DNA of 28,117 nucleotides, from NCBI GenBank assembly GCA_003523055.1, contig DPHC01000002.1, positions 216,261 to 244,377 of the forward strand, read 5' to 3'. The notes under the pieces were generated by a model. The model was not told where the DNA came from and ran no database searches. It saw nothing but the letters and a program-made list of their open reading frames with translations. Source of the stretch: Dehalococcoidia bacterium (lineage in GTDB: Bacteria; Chloroflexota; Dehalococcoidia; Lucifugimonadales; UBA3495). A program made the position numbers and the translations under genes. Each line of letters starts with the position of its first letter. The stretch's first letter is position 1. Positions 1-8,769 of this stretch are shown piece after piece.

Positions 1-54
1 CGTAACATGGATCTCAGACGTAACATGGATCTCAGACGTAACATGGATCTCAGA
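1..54. repeat. 18-bp tandem repeat, three perfect copies
   Basis: The first 54 bases are three exact copies of CGTAACATGGATCTCAGA, at 1-18, 19-36 and 37-54. The array begins at the first base of the window, so the true copy number is unknown. Because 18 is a multiple of three, the array stays open in translation on both strands: RNMDLR repeats on plus, which ends at TGA 55-57, and SEIHVT repeats on minus. It could be a real coding minisatellite, or an assembly artefact where a contig broke at a repeat. Confidence 0.9.
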
Positions 55-129
55 TGATATTACTAGATACAACGTCATTCCAATATAAAACGTAATTATA
101 GCACCATTAAAAAGAGTTACCACCCACAT
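1..129 (-). CDS. possible partial membrane protein fragment running off the left edge
   Basis: On the minus strand, the frame from ATG at 129 is open to base 1 (43 codons) and runs off the window. Upstream it is open back to a TGA at 169-171. The N-terminal part is a hydrophobic stretch reading about MWVVTLFNGAIITFYIGM, followed by LYLVIS and three SEIHVT hexapeptides encoded by the 18-bp tandem repeat. It looks like one transmembrane segment plus a repeat tail. No Shine-Dalgarno sequence is visible before the ATG, and 56 open codons can arise by chance, so this is tentative. I recognise no family. The plus strand is also open through the repeat and ends at 55-57, so a plus-strand C-terminus coming from the left is an alternative. 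Confidence 0.3.
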   Translation of the reverse strand, partial: MWVVTLFNGAIITFYIGMTLYLVISSEIHVTSEIHVTSEIHVT

Positions 130-224
130 CAATATCAGTCCATATATATGCTTTGACTCATATCTGGATCATTTAGTTCATGGTAAACTGATATCTGAGA
201 TTATTCGATACGCGCTGATAGGAA

Positions 225-230
225 TATAAT
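225..230 (+). promoter_or_regulatory. possible -10 box upstream of the aminopeptidase gene
   Basis: A perfect TATAAT lies at 225-230, but the -35 position offers only a weak TTATTC at 201-206. Transcription would then start around 237, right at the Shine-Dalgarno sequence, leaving a very short leader. This is marginal evidence in AT-rich DNA. Apart from this, the tandem repeat and the minus-strand fragment, nothing is visible in 58-250. Confidence 0.2.
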
Positions 231-250
231 ATTTGCCAAAGGAGACTTTT

Positions 251-2839
251 ATGCCTTTAACTGGAAATGAACTGCGATTACCCAAAACTACTCAACCAAA
301 AAATTACAACCTCACTTTGGAGCCCGACTTAGCCAAATTTTCGTTCAAAGGGAATGTTTCCATAGAAATAAATGTGGAAGCTAAAACTAATTCAATTCAA
401 TTGAATTCATCAGAACTAACAATTGCTTCAGTAGCGCTTGCATCAAATAATCTGACAATAACTCCAAGTTTCTGTTTGGATGAAGAAACTGAAACTTTAA
501 CTCTTTCGTTTGTTGAAGATATAAATCCAGGCTACTATAACTTAAACATAGAATTCATTGGTACTTTAAACGATAAATTACGTGGATTTTACAGAAGCCA
601 ATATACGAATCCTGAAGGAGATGTAGCTTATTTAGCAACAACTCAATTTGAAGCTACCGACGCAAGGAAAGCTTTCCCTTGTTGGGATGAACCAGACACC
701 AAAGCCACATTTGATATAAATTTAATAGTGCCTAGCAATCTAACAGCTCTTTCAAACATGCCAGAAAAATCCGTTTCCGAATTGCCCATCGGATTAAAAA
801 ATATTACATTTGAGCAAACACCTCTGATGTCAACTTATCTGCTGGCATTTATCATAGGGGATCTCTCATCTATAGAGTCTCTTGCAGACAACGATACAAC
901 AATGCGAATATGGACAACTAGAGGAAAAGAAAACCAAGCCGGGTTTGCTTTAGAAACAGCCACAAGCCTTCTTAAATATTTCAACGAATATTTTGGAATC
1001 CCCTTCCCTTTGCCAAAATTAGATCACATAGCCATCCCTGATTTTGCAGCTGGAGCTATGGAGAACTGGGGGGCAATAACATACAGAGAAACAGCACTGT
1101 TAGTCGATCCTGATAATTCTTCAGCCGGAACTAAGCAACGTGTAGCAGAAGTCATTGCTCACGAAATGGCTCATATGTGGTTCGGTGACCTTGTTACCAT
1201 GGAATGGTGGGACGACTTATGGCTAAACGAAAGCTTTGCCTCATGGATGGGAAATAAAGCTGTCGATTGGTTATTCCCGGAATGGGAAATGTGGACACAA
1301 TTCGTCAACATGGATACAAACCGAGCATTCACTTTAGACGGTTTAAAAAACTCACATCCGATTGAACAAACTGTGGAAAACCCTGCCGAAGTAAGCCAAT
1401 TGTTTGACGCGATTAGTTACAGCAAAGGCGGATCGGTTTTGAGAATGCTGGAACAATTTTTGGGACCTGATATATTCCAAGAAGGGTTGCACTTATATTT
1501 AAGTAATAATAAATACTCTAATGCTAGGACGGCACATTTATGGCAAGCATTAGAAACATCATCAGGCAAACCTGTAACTAGAATAATGGATACTTGGACT
1601 TCTCAAACTGGTTACCCTGTTATATCGATCCAAAGGTCTAATAGCGGCATAAATACGTTATTAGATCTTCATCAAACCAAATTTACTTACGATAGCATAT
1701 TAAAACAAACTTCTTCACCTGACCCAGCCTTGTGGGAAATACCTGTCTCAATCATAATTGCTAATTCAACACAACTTCATTCAGACGTTATGGATAAACA
1801 AACCCATTCCGTTGACATTGGTTCAGTCAGCTCTGACAAATGGATAAAGTTGAACTCAGAGGTGAGTGGATTTTACAGAGTAAATTACCAATCATCAGAT
1901 TGGAATCTCCTAAAAAGCCCTATTTCCACCAAAGAACTGTCAGCTTCAGATAGGCTTGAAGTACAAAATGATGCATATGCTTTATCTAGGTCCGGACAAT
2001 TACCCATAAATATATTCTTGGATATCGCAGAGTGTTACAAGAAAGAAACTGATGCTACTGTTTGGAGTGATCTTGCCACTAACTTGAAAGAAATAGAGCA
2101 ATTGATTATAGAAAAACCTTATCACGAACAATATAGGGCGTTTGGCAAGGAAATGTTTAGCTCCATTACTGCTAACGTAGGCTGGAATCCGAAACCAAAT
2201 GAAGGACATTTATCCTCTTTGTTACGCAGCATAGTCCTAAGCCAATCCGGAGGATACGGGGATGAAGCCACTATTAGCAATGCCAATAGCCTGTTTGAAC
2301 AATACCAAAGCTCTCCTGAACTAGTTTCTCCTGACATTCGAGGAATTATTTTCAGCCTGGTAGCGCAGAATGGGACTGATCAAACATACAATACTTTATG
2401 GAACATGGAAAAGTCAGCTGAGTTACAGGAAGAAAAAATCCGGATACTCCTATCCATGGCAAGGTTCAAACAACCTGAAATATTAAATGATTTGCTAATA
2501 AAATCAATTAGTGACCAAGTACGATCGCAGGACACAATTTCAGTAATAGGTTCTGTGGCTAACAACCCTTTCGGGAAAAGGCTAGCTTGGGAATTTTTGA
2601 AATCTAATTGGTCGACTTTAGATGAGCGTTATGGAGGAGGTGGCTTTGGACTCATGAGATTGGTATCCATAACAGGGGGCTTCGCCTCTCAAGAAGATCA
2701 TGATGATGTAGAAAGTTTCTTTACCACAAACTCAACTCCAGCAGCAGAAAGATCTGTACGGCAATCGTTAGAAAGAATTCGTCTAAATACTGAATGGGTG
2801 AATACTAACCACTCGATACTTACTGGCTGGCTGGGATAA
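251..2839 (+). CDS. M1 family zinc metallo-aminopeptidase
   Basis: This enzyme removes N-terminal amino acids from peptides, and no signal peptide is visible, so it is probably cytoplasmic. The ATG at 251 is preferred over a TTG at 233, because AAAGGAG at 238-244 sits 6 nt before it; this gives 862 aa, typical for the family. Seen directly: the substrate-binding GAMEN motif at residues 268-272; the zinc motif HEMAH at 304-308 followed by 18 residues and the third ligand Glu327 in the NES context; and the catalytic Tyr390 in a YSKGG context. The N-terminal beta domain (about 1-190) and the C-terminal helical ERAP1_C-like domain, starting after the GFYRVNY segment, are both present and intact. 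The metH gene begins 20 bp downstream, so the two are probably cotranscribed. Given the peptide transporter at the right of the window, a role in peptide turnover is plausible. Substrate preference cannot be read from the sequence. Confidence 0.95.
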   Translation: MPLTGNELRLPKTTQPKNYNLTLEPDLAKFSFKGNVSIEINVEAKTNSIQLNSSELTIASVALASNNLTITPSFCLDEETETLTLSFVEDINPGYYNLNIEFIGTLNDKLRGFYRSQYTNPEGDVAYLATTQFEATDARKAFPCWDEPDTKATFDINLIVPSNLTALSNMPEKSVSELPIGLKNITFEQTPLMSTYLLAFIIGDLSSIESLADNDTTMRIWTTRGKENQAGFALETATSLLKYFNEYFGIPFPLPKLDHIAIPDFAAGAMENWGAITYRETALLVDPDNSSAGTKQRVAEVIAHEMAHMWFGDLVTMEWWDDLWLNESFASWMGNKAVDWLFPEWEMWTQFVNMDTNRAFTLDGLKNSHPIEQTVENPAEVSQLFDAISYSKGGSVLRMLEQFLGPDIFQEGLHLYLSNNKYSNARTAHLWQALETSSGKPVTRIMDTWTSQTGYPVISIQRSNSGINTLLDLHQTKFTYDSILKQTSSPDPALWEIPVSIIIANSTQLHSDVMDKQTHSVDIGSVSSDKWIKLNSEVSGFYRVNYQSSDWNLLKSPISTKELSASDRLEVQNDAYALSRSGQLPINIFLDIAECYKKETDATVWSDLATNLKEIEQLIIEKPYHEQYRAFGKEMFSSITANVGWNPKPNEGHLSSLLRSIVLSQSGGYGDEATISNANSLFEQYQSSPELVSPDIRGIIFSLVAQNGTDQTYNTLWNMEKSAELQEEKIRILLSMARFKQPEILNDLLIKSISDQVRSQDTISVIGSVANNPFGKRLAWEFLKSNWSTLDERYGGGGFGLMRLVSITGGFASQEDHDDVESFFTTNSTPAAERSVRQSLERIRLNTEWVNTNHSILTGWLG

Positions 2840-2859
2840 AGAAAAAATAAAACAGTTAT

Positions 2860-5800
2860 ATGAAAAATATGAATAAATCAATTTTAGAAATTTTACTTAA
2901 CCAAAAGATACTTATTGTAGATGGAGCGATGGGCACAGCGATCCAAGAACTCAATTTAACAGAATCGGATTTCGGGGGTCCTCAATATGAAGGCTGTAAT
3001 GAGTACTTAACTATTACTCAGCCTAAGGTGATCGCCAAGATCCACAGCGACTACTTAGAGGCAGGAGCCGACATTATAGAAACCAATACTTTTGGCGCAA
3101 CTTCAGTTGTCCTTTCTGAATACAATCTACAACATTTAAGCACAGATATTAATCTTAAAGCTGCAGAATTAGCCAAAGCAACTACTGCGCTATATTCAAC
3201 TCCTGATAAACCCAGATTTGTAGCAGGATCAATGGGCCCTACTACCAAAACAATGAGTTTAACAGGAGGGGTAACTTTCGATGAACTGTCAGCTAGTTAT
3301 GCCCAGCAGGCATTAGGTCTAATAAAAGGTGGAGTAGATTTCTTACTTTTAGAAACCAGCCAGGATACTTTAAACATCAAGGCTGGAGTAATTGGCATAC
3401 AAAAAGCTTTTAACGAATGCGGCTATGAAATTCCTCTTGCTATTCAAGGAACTATAGAACCCATGGGCACGTTATTAGCCGGACAAGATATTGAAGCACT
3501 GTACACATCTCTATCACACCTTAATTTACTTTGGATCGGAATCAATTGTGCTACCGGCCCTTCATTCATGTCTGATCACATCAGGCAACTGTCTGAATTC
3601 TCAAAATTCCCTATCGCTTGCATTCCAAATGCAGGGTTACCTGACGAAGATGGACTTTACAATGAAACGCCGAATATGTTTGCATCGGCTCTCACTACAT
3701 TTGCAGAAAATAACTGGGTCAATATAGTAGGTGGATGCTGCGGAACCACTCCGATGCATATTAAAAAATTGTCTGAAAGTATCAATAATTTGCCACCACG
3801 AATGATTGTGCTGGATGAATCCAGTAGGGTCTCAGGAATTGAATCTCTCCTAATAGATGAAGATACAAGACCTATAATCGTAGGGGAAAGAACTAACGTG
3901 TTAGGTAGTAGAAGATTCAAAAGATTGATATCTGAAGGCGCATTAGAAGAAGCGTCAGAAATCGGGAGGCGACAAATACGCAATGGAGCACACATTCTAG
4001 ATGTGTGTTTACAAGATCCCGACAGAGACGAAATGTCAGACATGAAAGCTTACATCTCTTTGATAACTAAAAAAGTCAAAGCTCCAATAATGATTGACTC
4101 AACGGATGGTCTTGTGATTGAAGAATGTCTTAAATTACTCCAAGGCAAGTCACTAATCAACTCCATCAACCTGGAAGACGGGGAGGTTAGATTTCAAGAA
4201 GTTGTCCCATTGGCAAAAAAATATGGGGCTGCATTAATAGTTGGATGTATAGATGATGATAAAAAGCAAGCCCAAGCTATAACTGCGGCCCGTAAATTGG
4301 AAGTAGCTCAACGCTCATTCGACTTACTCACCGGTAAATATGGAATCAATCCCTCAGATATCATATTTGATCCCTTGGTTTTTCCAGCAGCTACTGGGGA
4401 CGCAAATTATGTTGGTTCAGCTGCAGAAACCATAAAAGGTGTAAAGTTAATAAAAGAACATCTACCCCAAACGAAAACTGTCCTAGGGATTTCTAACGTA
4501 TCATTTGGCCTGCCTGCAGCAGGACGAGAAGTATTCAATTCAGTATTTTTGTACCACTGCATCCAAGCAGGTCTTGATATGGCCATAGTTAACTCAGAGG
4601 CAATTGTTAGATACAATTCAATTCCACAAGAAGAAAGAGAGTTATCAGAGGATTTGATTTGGGGACAAGGAAATGACCCTATCACAGCCTTCACTAATCA
4701 TTTTAGAGATGTTAAACCTAAAGCAACCGTTGAAGTTCGATCTCAAATGAGCTGGCAAGAACGTCTTTCATTAGCAATCATAGAAGGAACTAAAGAAGGA
4801 GTTACTGCCGATCTTGACGTAGGGTTACAAACGGACCTTCCGCTAGATATAATAAATGGCCCATTAATGACAGGCATGGCGGAAGTTGGCCGTCAATTTA
4901 ACGCTAACGAGTTAATAGTTGCAGAAGTATTACAATCAGCTGAATCAATGAAGCATGCTGTTTCTTATCTGGAACAATTCATGGAAAAGTCAGACATGGC
5001 TAACAAAGGAACAGTGTTACTAGCCACCGTTAAAGGTGATGTCCACGACATAGGAAAAAACCTTGTAGATATCATATTGTCCAACAATGGGTTTAAAGTC
5101 ATAAACCTCGGAATAAAAGTTGCCACGCCTGAGTTAATAGAGGGATACAAGCAATATAACCCAGATTTTATAGGTTTATCAGGCCTCTTGGTAAAATCAG
5201 CTCAAATGATGGTGGCAACAGCTCAAGATCTGAAAACCTCCGGAATAAACTGCCCAATATTAGTAGGAGGAGCAGCGCTTTCCAATAAATTCACTAGATT
5301 GAGGATAAGCCCGCAATATGATGGGACAGTAATATATTGCAAAGACGCTATGAATGGACTTAGTGTGTCTAATGATATTATTAACCCAGAATTATTAGAA
5401 ACCATTACCCGTGACTTAGCCCTAGAAACTGATAAATTAATAGCAGAAGAGTCAATTCCTATCTCATCTACAACTTCTAAAATTAGAGTTGCTCCAGCAC
5501 AAATTTCACATGATATACCAATCCCCAATCCTCCTGACCTATTACCACATGTACTAAACGATTATCCGTTGGAAGAAATATTTGAATTCATAAACCCTCA
5601 AATGCTATATGTGCGTCATTTAGGTTACAGAGGCAGATGGGAAGACGCAATAAAATCCAAAGACGAAAATGCGATAAAATTAATGAATTCAGTTCAGTCA
5701 GTAAAGGATGAAATCCTCTCGAAAAATTTGCTGACAGCGAACGCTATTTTCAAATTTTTCCCATGTAATTCAGACGAAAATAGCATTTTGATAAAAGCTA

Positions 5801-6354
5801 ATACACAAGACCAACAATCTCATAAATTAACCTTTGGAAGACAATCAGAGCGCGATGGTCTTTGCCTTTCAGATTTCGTAATGCCAACATCCGCATCGAT
5901 AACGGATTACACTTGTATGTTTTTGACCACCGTAGGAACTGATGTAATAAGCATTTCGGAACAATGGAAAGAAGAAGGGAGATTCCTAGATTCACACATC
6001 CTTCAAGTGTTGGCTTTAGAAAGTGCCGAAGGTTTCGCTGAACTGCTCCACCAAAAAATTAGAACCATGTGGGGAATAGGTGACTTAGACAATACAACTT
6101 TCACTGACTTACATAGAGCTAACTATCATGGAAAGCGGTATTCGTTCGGTTACCCTGCATGTCCGAGGCTGGAAGATCAAACGTTATTGTTTGATCTTTT
6201 AGATGTATCCCGCAACTTAAATGTCGATTTGACTGAGGGCTATATGATGGATCCGGAAGCTTCTGTGAGTGCTATGGTTTTCCATCACCCAGATGCTAAA
6301 TATTTCAATTTGTCTTCGGAAGACATCGAAGAATTAGAAAGTTTACTAAATTAA
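2860..6354 (+). CDS. metH: cobalamin-dependent methionine synthase MetH
   Basis: It transfers the methyl group of 5-methyltetrahydrofolate to homocysteine through enzyme-bound cobalamin. All four modules are present in 1164 aa. The homocysteine domain (about 1-320) has zinc ligands Cys230 (INCATGP) and Cys293/Cys294 (GGCCGTTP). The pterin-binding domain begins near residue 338 with VGERTN. The cobalamin cap and Rossmann domain carries DVHDIGKN, with His729 as the lower cobalt ligand, followed by GLSGLL and LVGGAA. The C-terminal AdoMet reactivation domain includes FGYPACP (Gly1097-Pro1102). The length is close to E. coli MetH (1227 aa) and nothing is missing. ATG 2860 and ATG 2869 are both possible starts, and neither has a strong Shine-Dalgarno sequence, which fits translation coupled to the aminopeptidase 20 bp upstream. 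No cobalamin riboswitch is visible upstream. The stop overlaps the convergent acyl-CoA dehydrogenase gene. Confidence 0.97.
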   Translation: MKNMNKSILEILLNQKILIVDGAMGTAIQELNLTESDFGGPQYEGCNEYLTITQPKVIAKIHSDYLEAGADIIETNTFGATSVVLSEYNLQHLSTDINLKAAELAKATTALYSTPDKPRFVAGSMGPTTKTMSLTGGVTFDELSASYAQQALGLIKGGVDFLLLETSQDTLNIKAGVIGIQKAFNECGYEIPLAIQGTIEPMGTLLAGQDIEALYTSLSHLNLLWIGINCATGPSFMSDHIRQLSEFSKFPIACIPNAGLPDEDGLYNETPNMFASALTTFAENNWVNIVGGCCGTTPMHIKKLSESINNLPPRMIVLDESSRVSGIESLLIDEDTRPIIVGERTNVLGSRRFKRLISEGALEEASEIGRRQIRNGAHILDVCLQDPDRDEMSDMKAYISLITKKVKAPIMIDSTDGLVIEECLKLLQGKSLINSINLEDGEVRFQEVVPLAKKYGAALIVGCIDDDKKQAQAITAARKLEVAQRSFDLLTGKYGINPSDIIFDPLVFPAATGDANYVGSAAETIKGVKLIKEHLPQTKTVLGISNVSFGLPAAGREVFNSVFLYHCIQAGLDMAIVNSEAIVRYNSIPQEERELSEDLIWGQGNDPITAFTNHFRDVKPKATVEVRSQMSWQERLSLAIIEGTKEGVTADLDVGLQTDLPLDIINGPLMTGMAEVGRQFNANELIVAEVLQSAESMKHAVSYLEQFMEKSDMANKGTVLLATVKGDVHDIGKNLVDIILSNNGFKVINLGIKVATPELIEGYKQYNPDFIGLSGLLVKSAQMMVATAQDLKTSGINCPILVGGAALSNKFTRLRISPQYDGTVIYCKDAMNGLSVSNDIINPELLETITRDLALETDKLIAEESIPISSTTSKIRVAPAQISHDIPIPNPPDLLPHVLNDYPLEEIFEFINPQMLYVRHLGYRGRWEDAIKSKDENAIKLMNSVQSVKDEILSKNLLTANAIFKFFPCNSDENSILIKANTQDQQSHKLTFGRQSERDGLCLSDFVMPTSASITDYTCMFLTTVGTDVISISEQWKEEGRFLDSHILQVLALESAEGFAELLHQKIRTMWGIGDLDNTTFTDLHRANYHGKRYSFGYPACPRLEDQTLLFDLLDVSRNLNVDLTEGYMMDPEASVSAMVFHHPDAKYFNLSSEDIEELESLLN

Positions 6355-7458
6355 GCCTAACACTACTGCCAATTTTTGCCTGTGAAATCTAGGACTCCCC
6401 AGATAATGATATAAAGTTCGAGAAGCAGTTGTATGCAAAGTTAATCCATATTCAGTAAGACTGCCAATGCCTGCATGAACTTCGTGGGCATATGTGCAAC
6501 AATCTAAATATGCTTGACTTGCCACTGACTGTGCAAGATGAATGCTATCTCCATAATCTTTTCCTGAATCTATTTTCCACAACGCTTCATTAGTAGTCCA
6601 TCTAGCAGCGTCTAGGCTGTTTACAAGATTAATTATGTGATCCTGCACTCGTTGAAATCGGCCAATAGGAGTACCAAATTGCATTCTAGTTCTACTATAT
6701 TCCACTGATAATTCATACACGTATTGACACCCGCCGACTTGATATGCCGACAACAGTATAGACGATAAGTTAGCAGCATCTGCAAATTTATCCCACGAAC
6801 TGAATTCAAGCAAGCAATCATCAGAAATCTCTATTTGATCTATGATTACCTCACTCATATGCCACGCAAATCCTGCGAGAGCCCGTGTAGTAATGCCTTT
6901 TATTTCTTTTGGGATGACAAAAAAACCAACAGTTCCATTTTCCAAATTAGCAGCCAGAATATATTCTGTTGCAGACATTCCATCCAAAACAAATGTTTTC
7001 TCGGTTGATATGGAATAACCAGTAGCTGTTTTTTTAGCTTTGCAGGTTATTTGGTCTTCCGACCATCCATATTCTTGATCAGAAATAGCGGGTATTATTA
7101 TTGACTCGCCGTTATTGAGTTTAGATAAGTGTTTTTGTTTTTGTTCTTCATTACCCATATTAAGCAATATGTTAACTGCCAAAGTATAAGCGCTCAGATG
7201 AGGGCCTGGTACCGGAGCCCGTCCCAGTTCTTCAAAAATAATTGCGGCATTAGTAAATGATCCTTCGTCTCCTCCATACTTTGAAGGTATCAGAGCGGAC
7301 AAAAGACCGGTGCTTAATAATTTTGCCCATGAGTTCGAGGCGCAAGGCAATCTATTCTTATCAATAGTTAATAAAACGTCTTTGGTGTATTCTGTTGCCA
7401 CAAATTCCCTCGTGGAACTCTTAATCATTTCTTGTTCTTCTGTCAAAGATAAATCCAT
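6346..7458 (-). CDS. acyl-CoA dehydrogenase, small/partner subunit
   Basis: This 370-aa protein has the acyl-CoA dehydrogenase fold. The C-terminal part keeps the FAD-diphosphate motif with Arg258 in RMQFGTPIGRFQ, and a variant of the usual HGGIG loop reading VHAGIGSLTEYG. The N-terminal flavin motif is degraded: where the large partner has EPEAGSD, this protein reads DQEYGWSED. The C-terminus ends in an HRQKLA-type helix and lacks the YEGT catalytic-Glu loop of MCAD-like enzymes. It is the last gene of a minus-strand unit, 33 bp after the larger acyl-CoA dehydrogenase gene. An AAGGA lies 12 nt before the ATG. The pair resembles the obligate heterotetrameric enzymes of actinobacterial steroid side-chain oxidation (FadE28-FadE29, also called ChsE1-ChsE2). 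Its gene end overlaps the convergent metH stop by 9 bp. The substrate is unknown. Confidence 0.9.
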   Translation of the reverse strand: MDLSLTEEQEMIKSSTREFVATEYTKDVLLTIDKNRLPCASNSWAKLLSTGLLSALIPSKYGGDEGSFTNAAIIFEELGRAPVPGPHLSAYTLAVNILLNMGNEEQKQKHLSKLNNGESIIIPAISDQEYGWSEDQITCKAKKTATGYSISTEKTFVLDGMSATEYILAANLENGTVGFFVIPKEIKGITTRALAGFAWHMSEVIIDQIEISDDCLLEFSSWDKFADAANLSSILLSAYQVGGCQYVYELSVEYSRTRMQFGTPIGRFQRVQDHIINLVNSLDAARWTTNEALWKIDSGKDYGDSIHLAQSVASQAYLDCCTYAHEVHAGIGSLTEYGLTLHTTASRTLYHYLGSPRFHRQKLAVVLGLI

Positions 7459-7491
7459 CTACAATCACAATCCTTATAATAGTCTAATAAA

Positions 7492-8724
7492 TTATTTCAA
7501 AGCTCCAGCTTTCTCTTTGTTTTCTCTGCCTATTCCTATCCTGCGGGACATTATCACTTTCTGAATATCTGTAGTACCGCCTGGGTGTAACGCGATAATA
7601 GCTGCTCTTTGGTGAGCTTCTATATGACCACTTTCAACTGATAATTTTTCATCACTAGTCAATGCACTAGGGCCTAAAATTTCCAATATATTAGTAGCTA
7701 TGCGCAATCCAGATGTCTTCCGGAAATAAGAGGCTTGCGGGCCTTCGTAACTAAAGCTAGCTCCAGTATGCCTCATCCAATAATTCCTTAATTGAAGTAG
7801 TCGTCCAACTTCTGCATCTATATATATGTCAAGAAGTTTCTCTTGTGCAAATTGATCACTACTGATAGAGGATCCATTAAAGTTAGTGGATTTACAGTAT
7901 TCAAATATTTTATCCACTATCCAATTTCTAGCTATTCTTCCACCTGTTCCGTGTTCTAGCTCTAGATGGGTGGTAGCAACCTGCCAGCCATTATTTTCTT
8001 CTCCAATTAAGTTCTTTGCTGGAACACGCACATTATCGAAGAAAACTATGTTTTTGATACCAGAACCTGCACCTGATTCACCTGCTGATGATAGCAAATC
8101 CATTGGATTAATGGTTATTCCTTCAGAATTGCCCGGTATCATAAACCATCCCAAATTTTTATGCCGTTGACCATTTGGGTCAGTGCAAGTGATAGTCCAC
8201 ATATATTCAGCCCCAAAAGCGCTCCCAACATACACTTTCTGTCCATTGATTATGTAATCATCTCCATCTTTAATTGCTGTCGTTTTAACATTTGCTAAAT
8301 CTGACCCTGCTTCGGGTTCAGACAATAATTGCCAAGTCCTAACATTCCCCTGGAATATTTGCGGTAAAAAGTATTGCTTTTGCTCCTCTGTTCCCCAAAC
8401 TAAAATAGAATTGCCTCCTAATCTTCCTCCAGAGTCGTAGTATGGAGGGAGTGACAGGCCAATTTTATCCATTTCTTCTTCTAAGACTATAGCGTGTTCC
8501 ACACCTAATCCTCCTCCACCATATTTTTCAGGTGCAGACGGCCACAACCATCCTTTTGATCCTAATTTTCGACCTAATTCGCGTCTTTTTAAATATTGTT
8601 CTTCGGTCAAATCAGACGAATCAGCTGGATGCTCGATTCCCTCTGGAACATTGCTTTCAAGCCACGTTTGTACTTCAGTTCTGAATTTTTCTTGTTTTTT
8701 ACTATAAGTAATCTCAAATTCCAT
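7492..8724 (-). CDS. acyl-CoA dehydrogenase, large/partner subunit
   Basis: This 410-aa acyl-CoA dehydrogenase homologue starts at ATG 8724 with a GGAG (CTCC at 8731-8734 on plus) 6 nt upstream. The middle domain is canonical: LLSEPEAGSD (Glu136-Asp142) followed by DGDDYIINGQKVYVGSA, the elements that hold the flavin ring and acyl-CoA. It lacks the RxQFGxPIxxFQ FAD-diphosphate motif that its neighbour has. Where MCAD carries its catalytic base in YEGT, this protein reads PGGTTDIQ, with Gly382 at the Glu position. Either another Glu acts as base, as in isovaleryl-CoA-type enzymes, or catalysis depends on the partner subunit. The small acyl-CoA dehydrogenase gene follows by 33 bp, and the amidohydrolase gene precedes by 45 bp. 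A mixed heterotetramer oxidising an acyl-CoA alpha-beta bond is the likeliest role. The substrate is not readable from sequence. Confidence 0.92.
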   Translation of the reverse strand: MEFEITYSKKQEKFRTEVQTWLESNVPEGIEHPADSSDLTEEQYLKRRELGRKLGSKGWLWPSAPEKYGGGGLGVEHAIVLEEEMDKIGLSLPPYYDSGGRLGGNSILVWGTEEQKQYFLPQIFQGNVRTWQLLSEPEAGSDLANVKTTAIKDGDDYIINGQKVYVGSAFGAEYMWTITCTDPNGQRHKNLGWFMIPGNSEGITINPMDLLSSAGESGAGSGIKNIVFFDNVRVPAKNLIGEENNGWQVATTHLELEHGTGGRIARNWIVDKIFEYCKSTNFNGSSISSDQFAQEKLLDIYIDAEVGRLLQLRNYWMRHTGASFSYEGPQASYFRKTSGLRIATNILEILGPSALTSDEKLSVESGHIEAHQRAAIIALHPGGTTDIQKVIMSRRIGIGRENKEKAGALK

Positions 8725-8769
8725 AAGATGCTCCGATATAAATGTTTTTATTTAACTGTATTTTACCAA

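Noticed and set aside
153..189. TTGACT at 153-158 as a -35 box for the aminopeptidase gene
   Set aside because: No acceptable -10 box lies 15-19 bp downstream; the nearest TAAACT is 25 bp away.
2840..2868. Possible cobalamin riboswitch for metH
   Set aside because: The gap to the upstream gene is only 20 bp, so there is no room for the element, and none is visible upstream of the aminopeptidase either.
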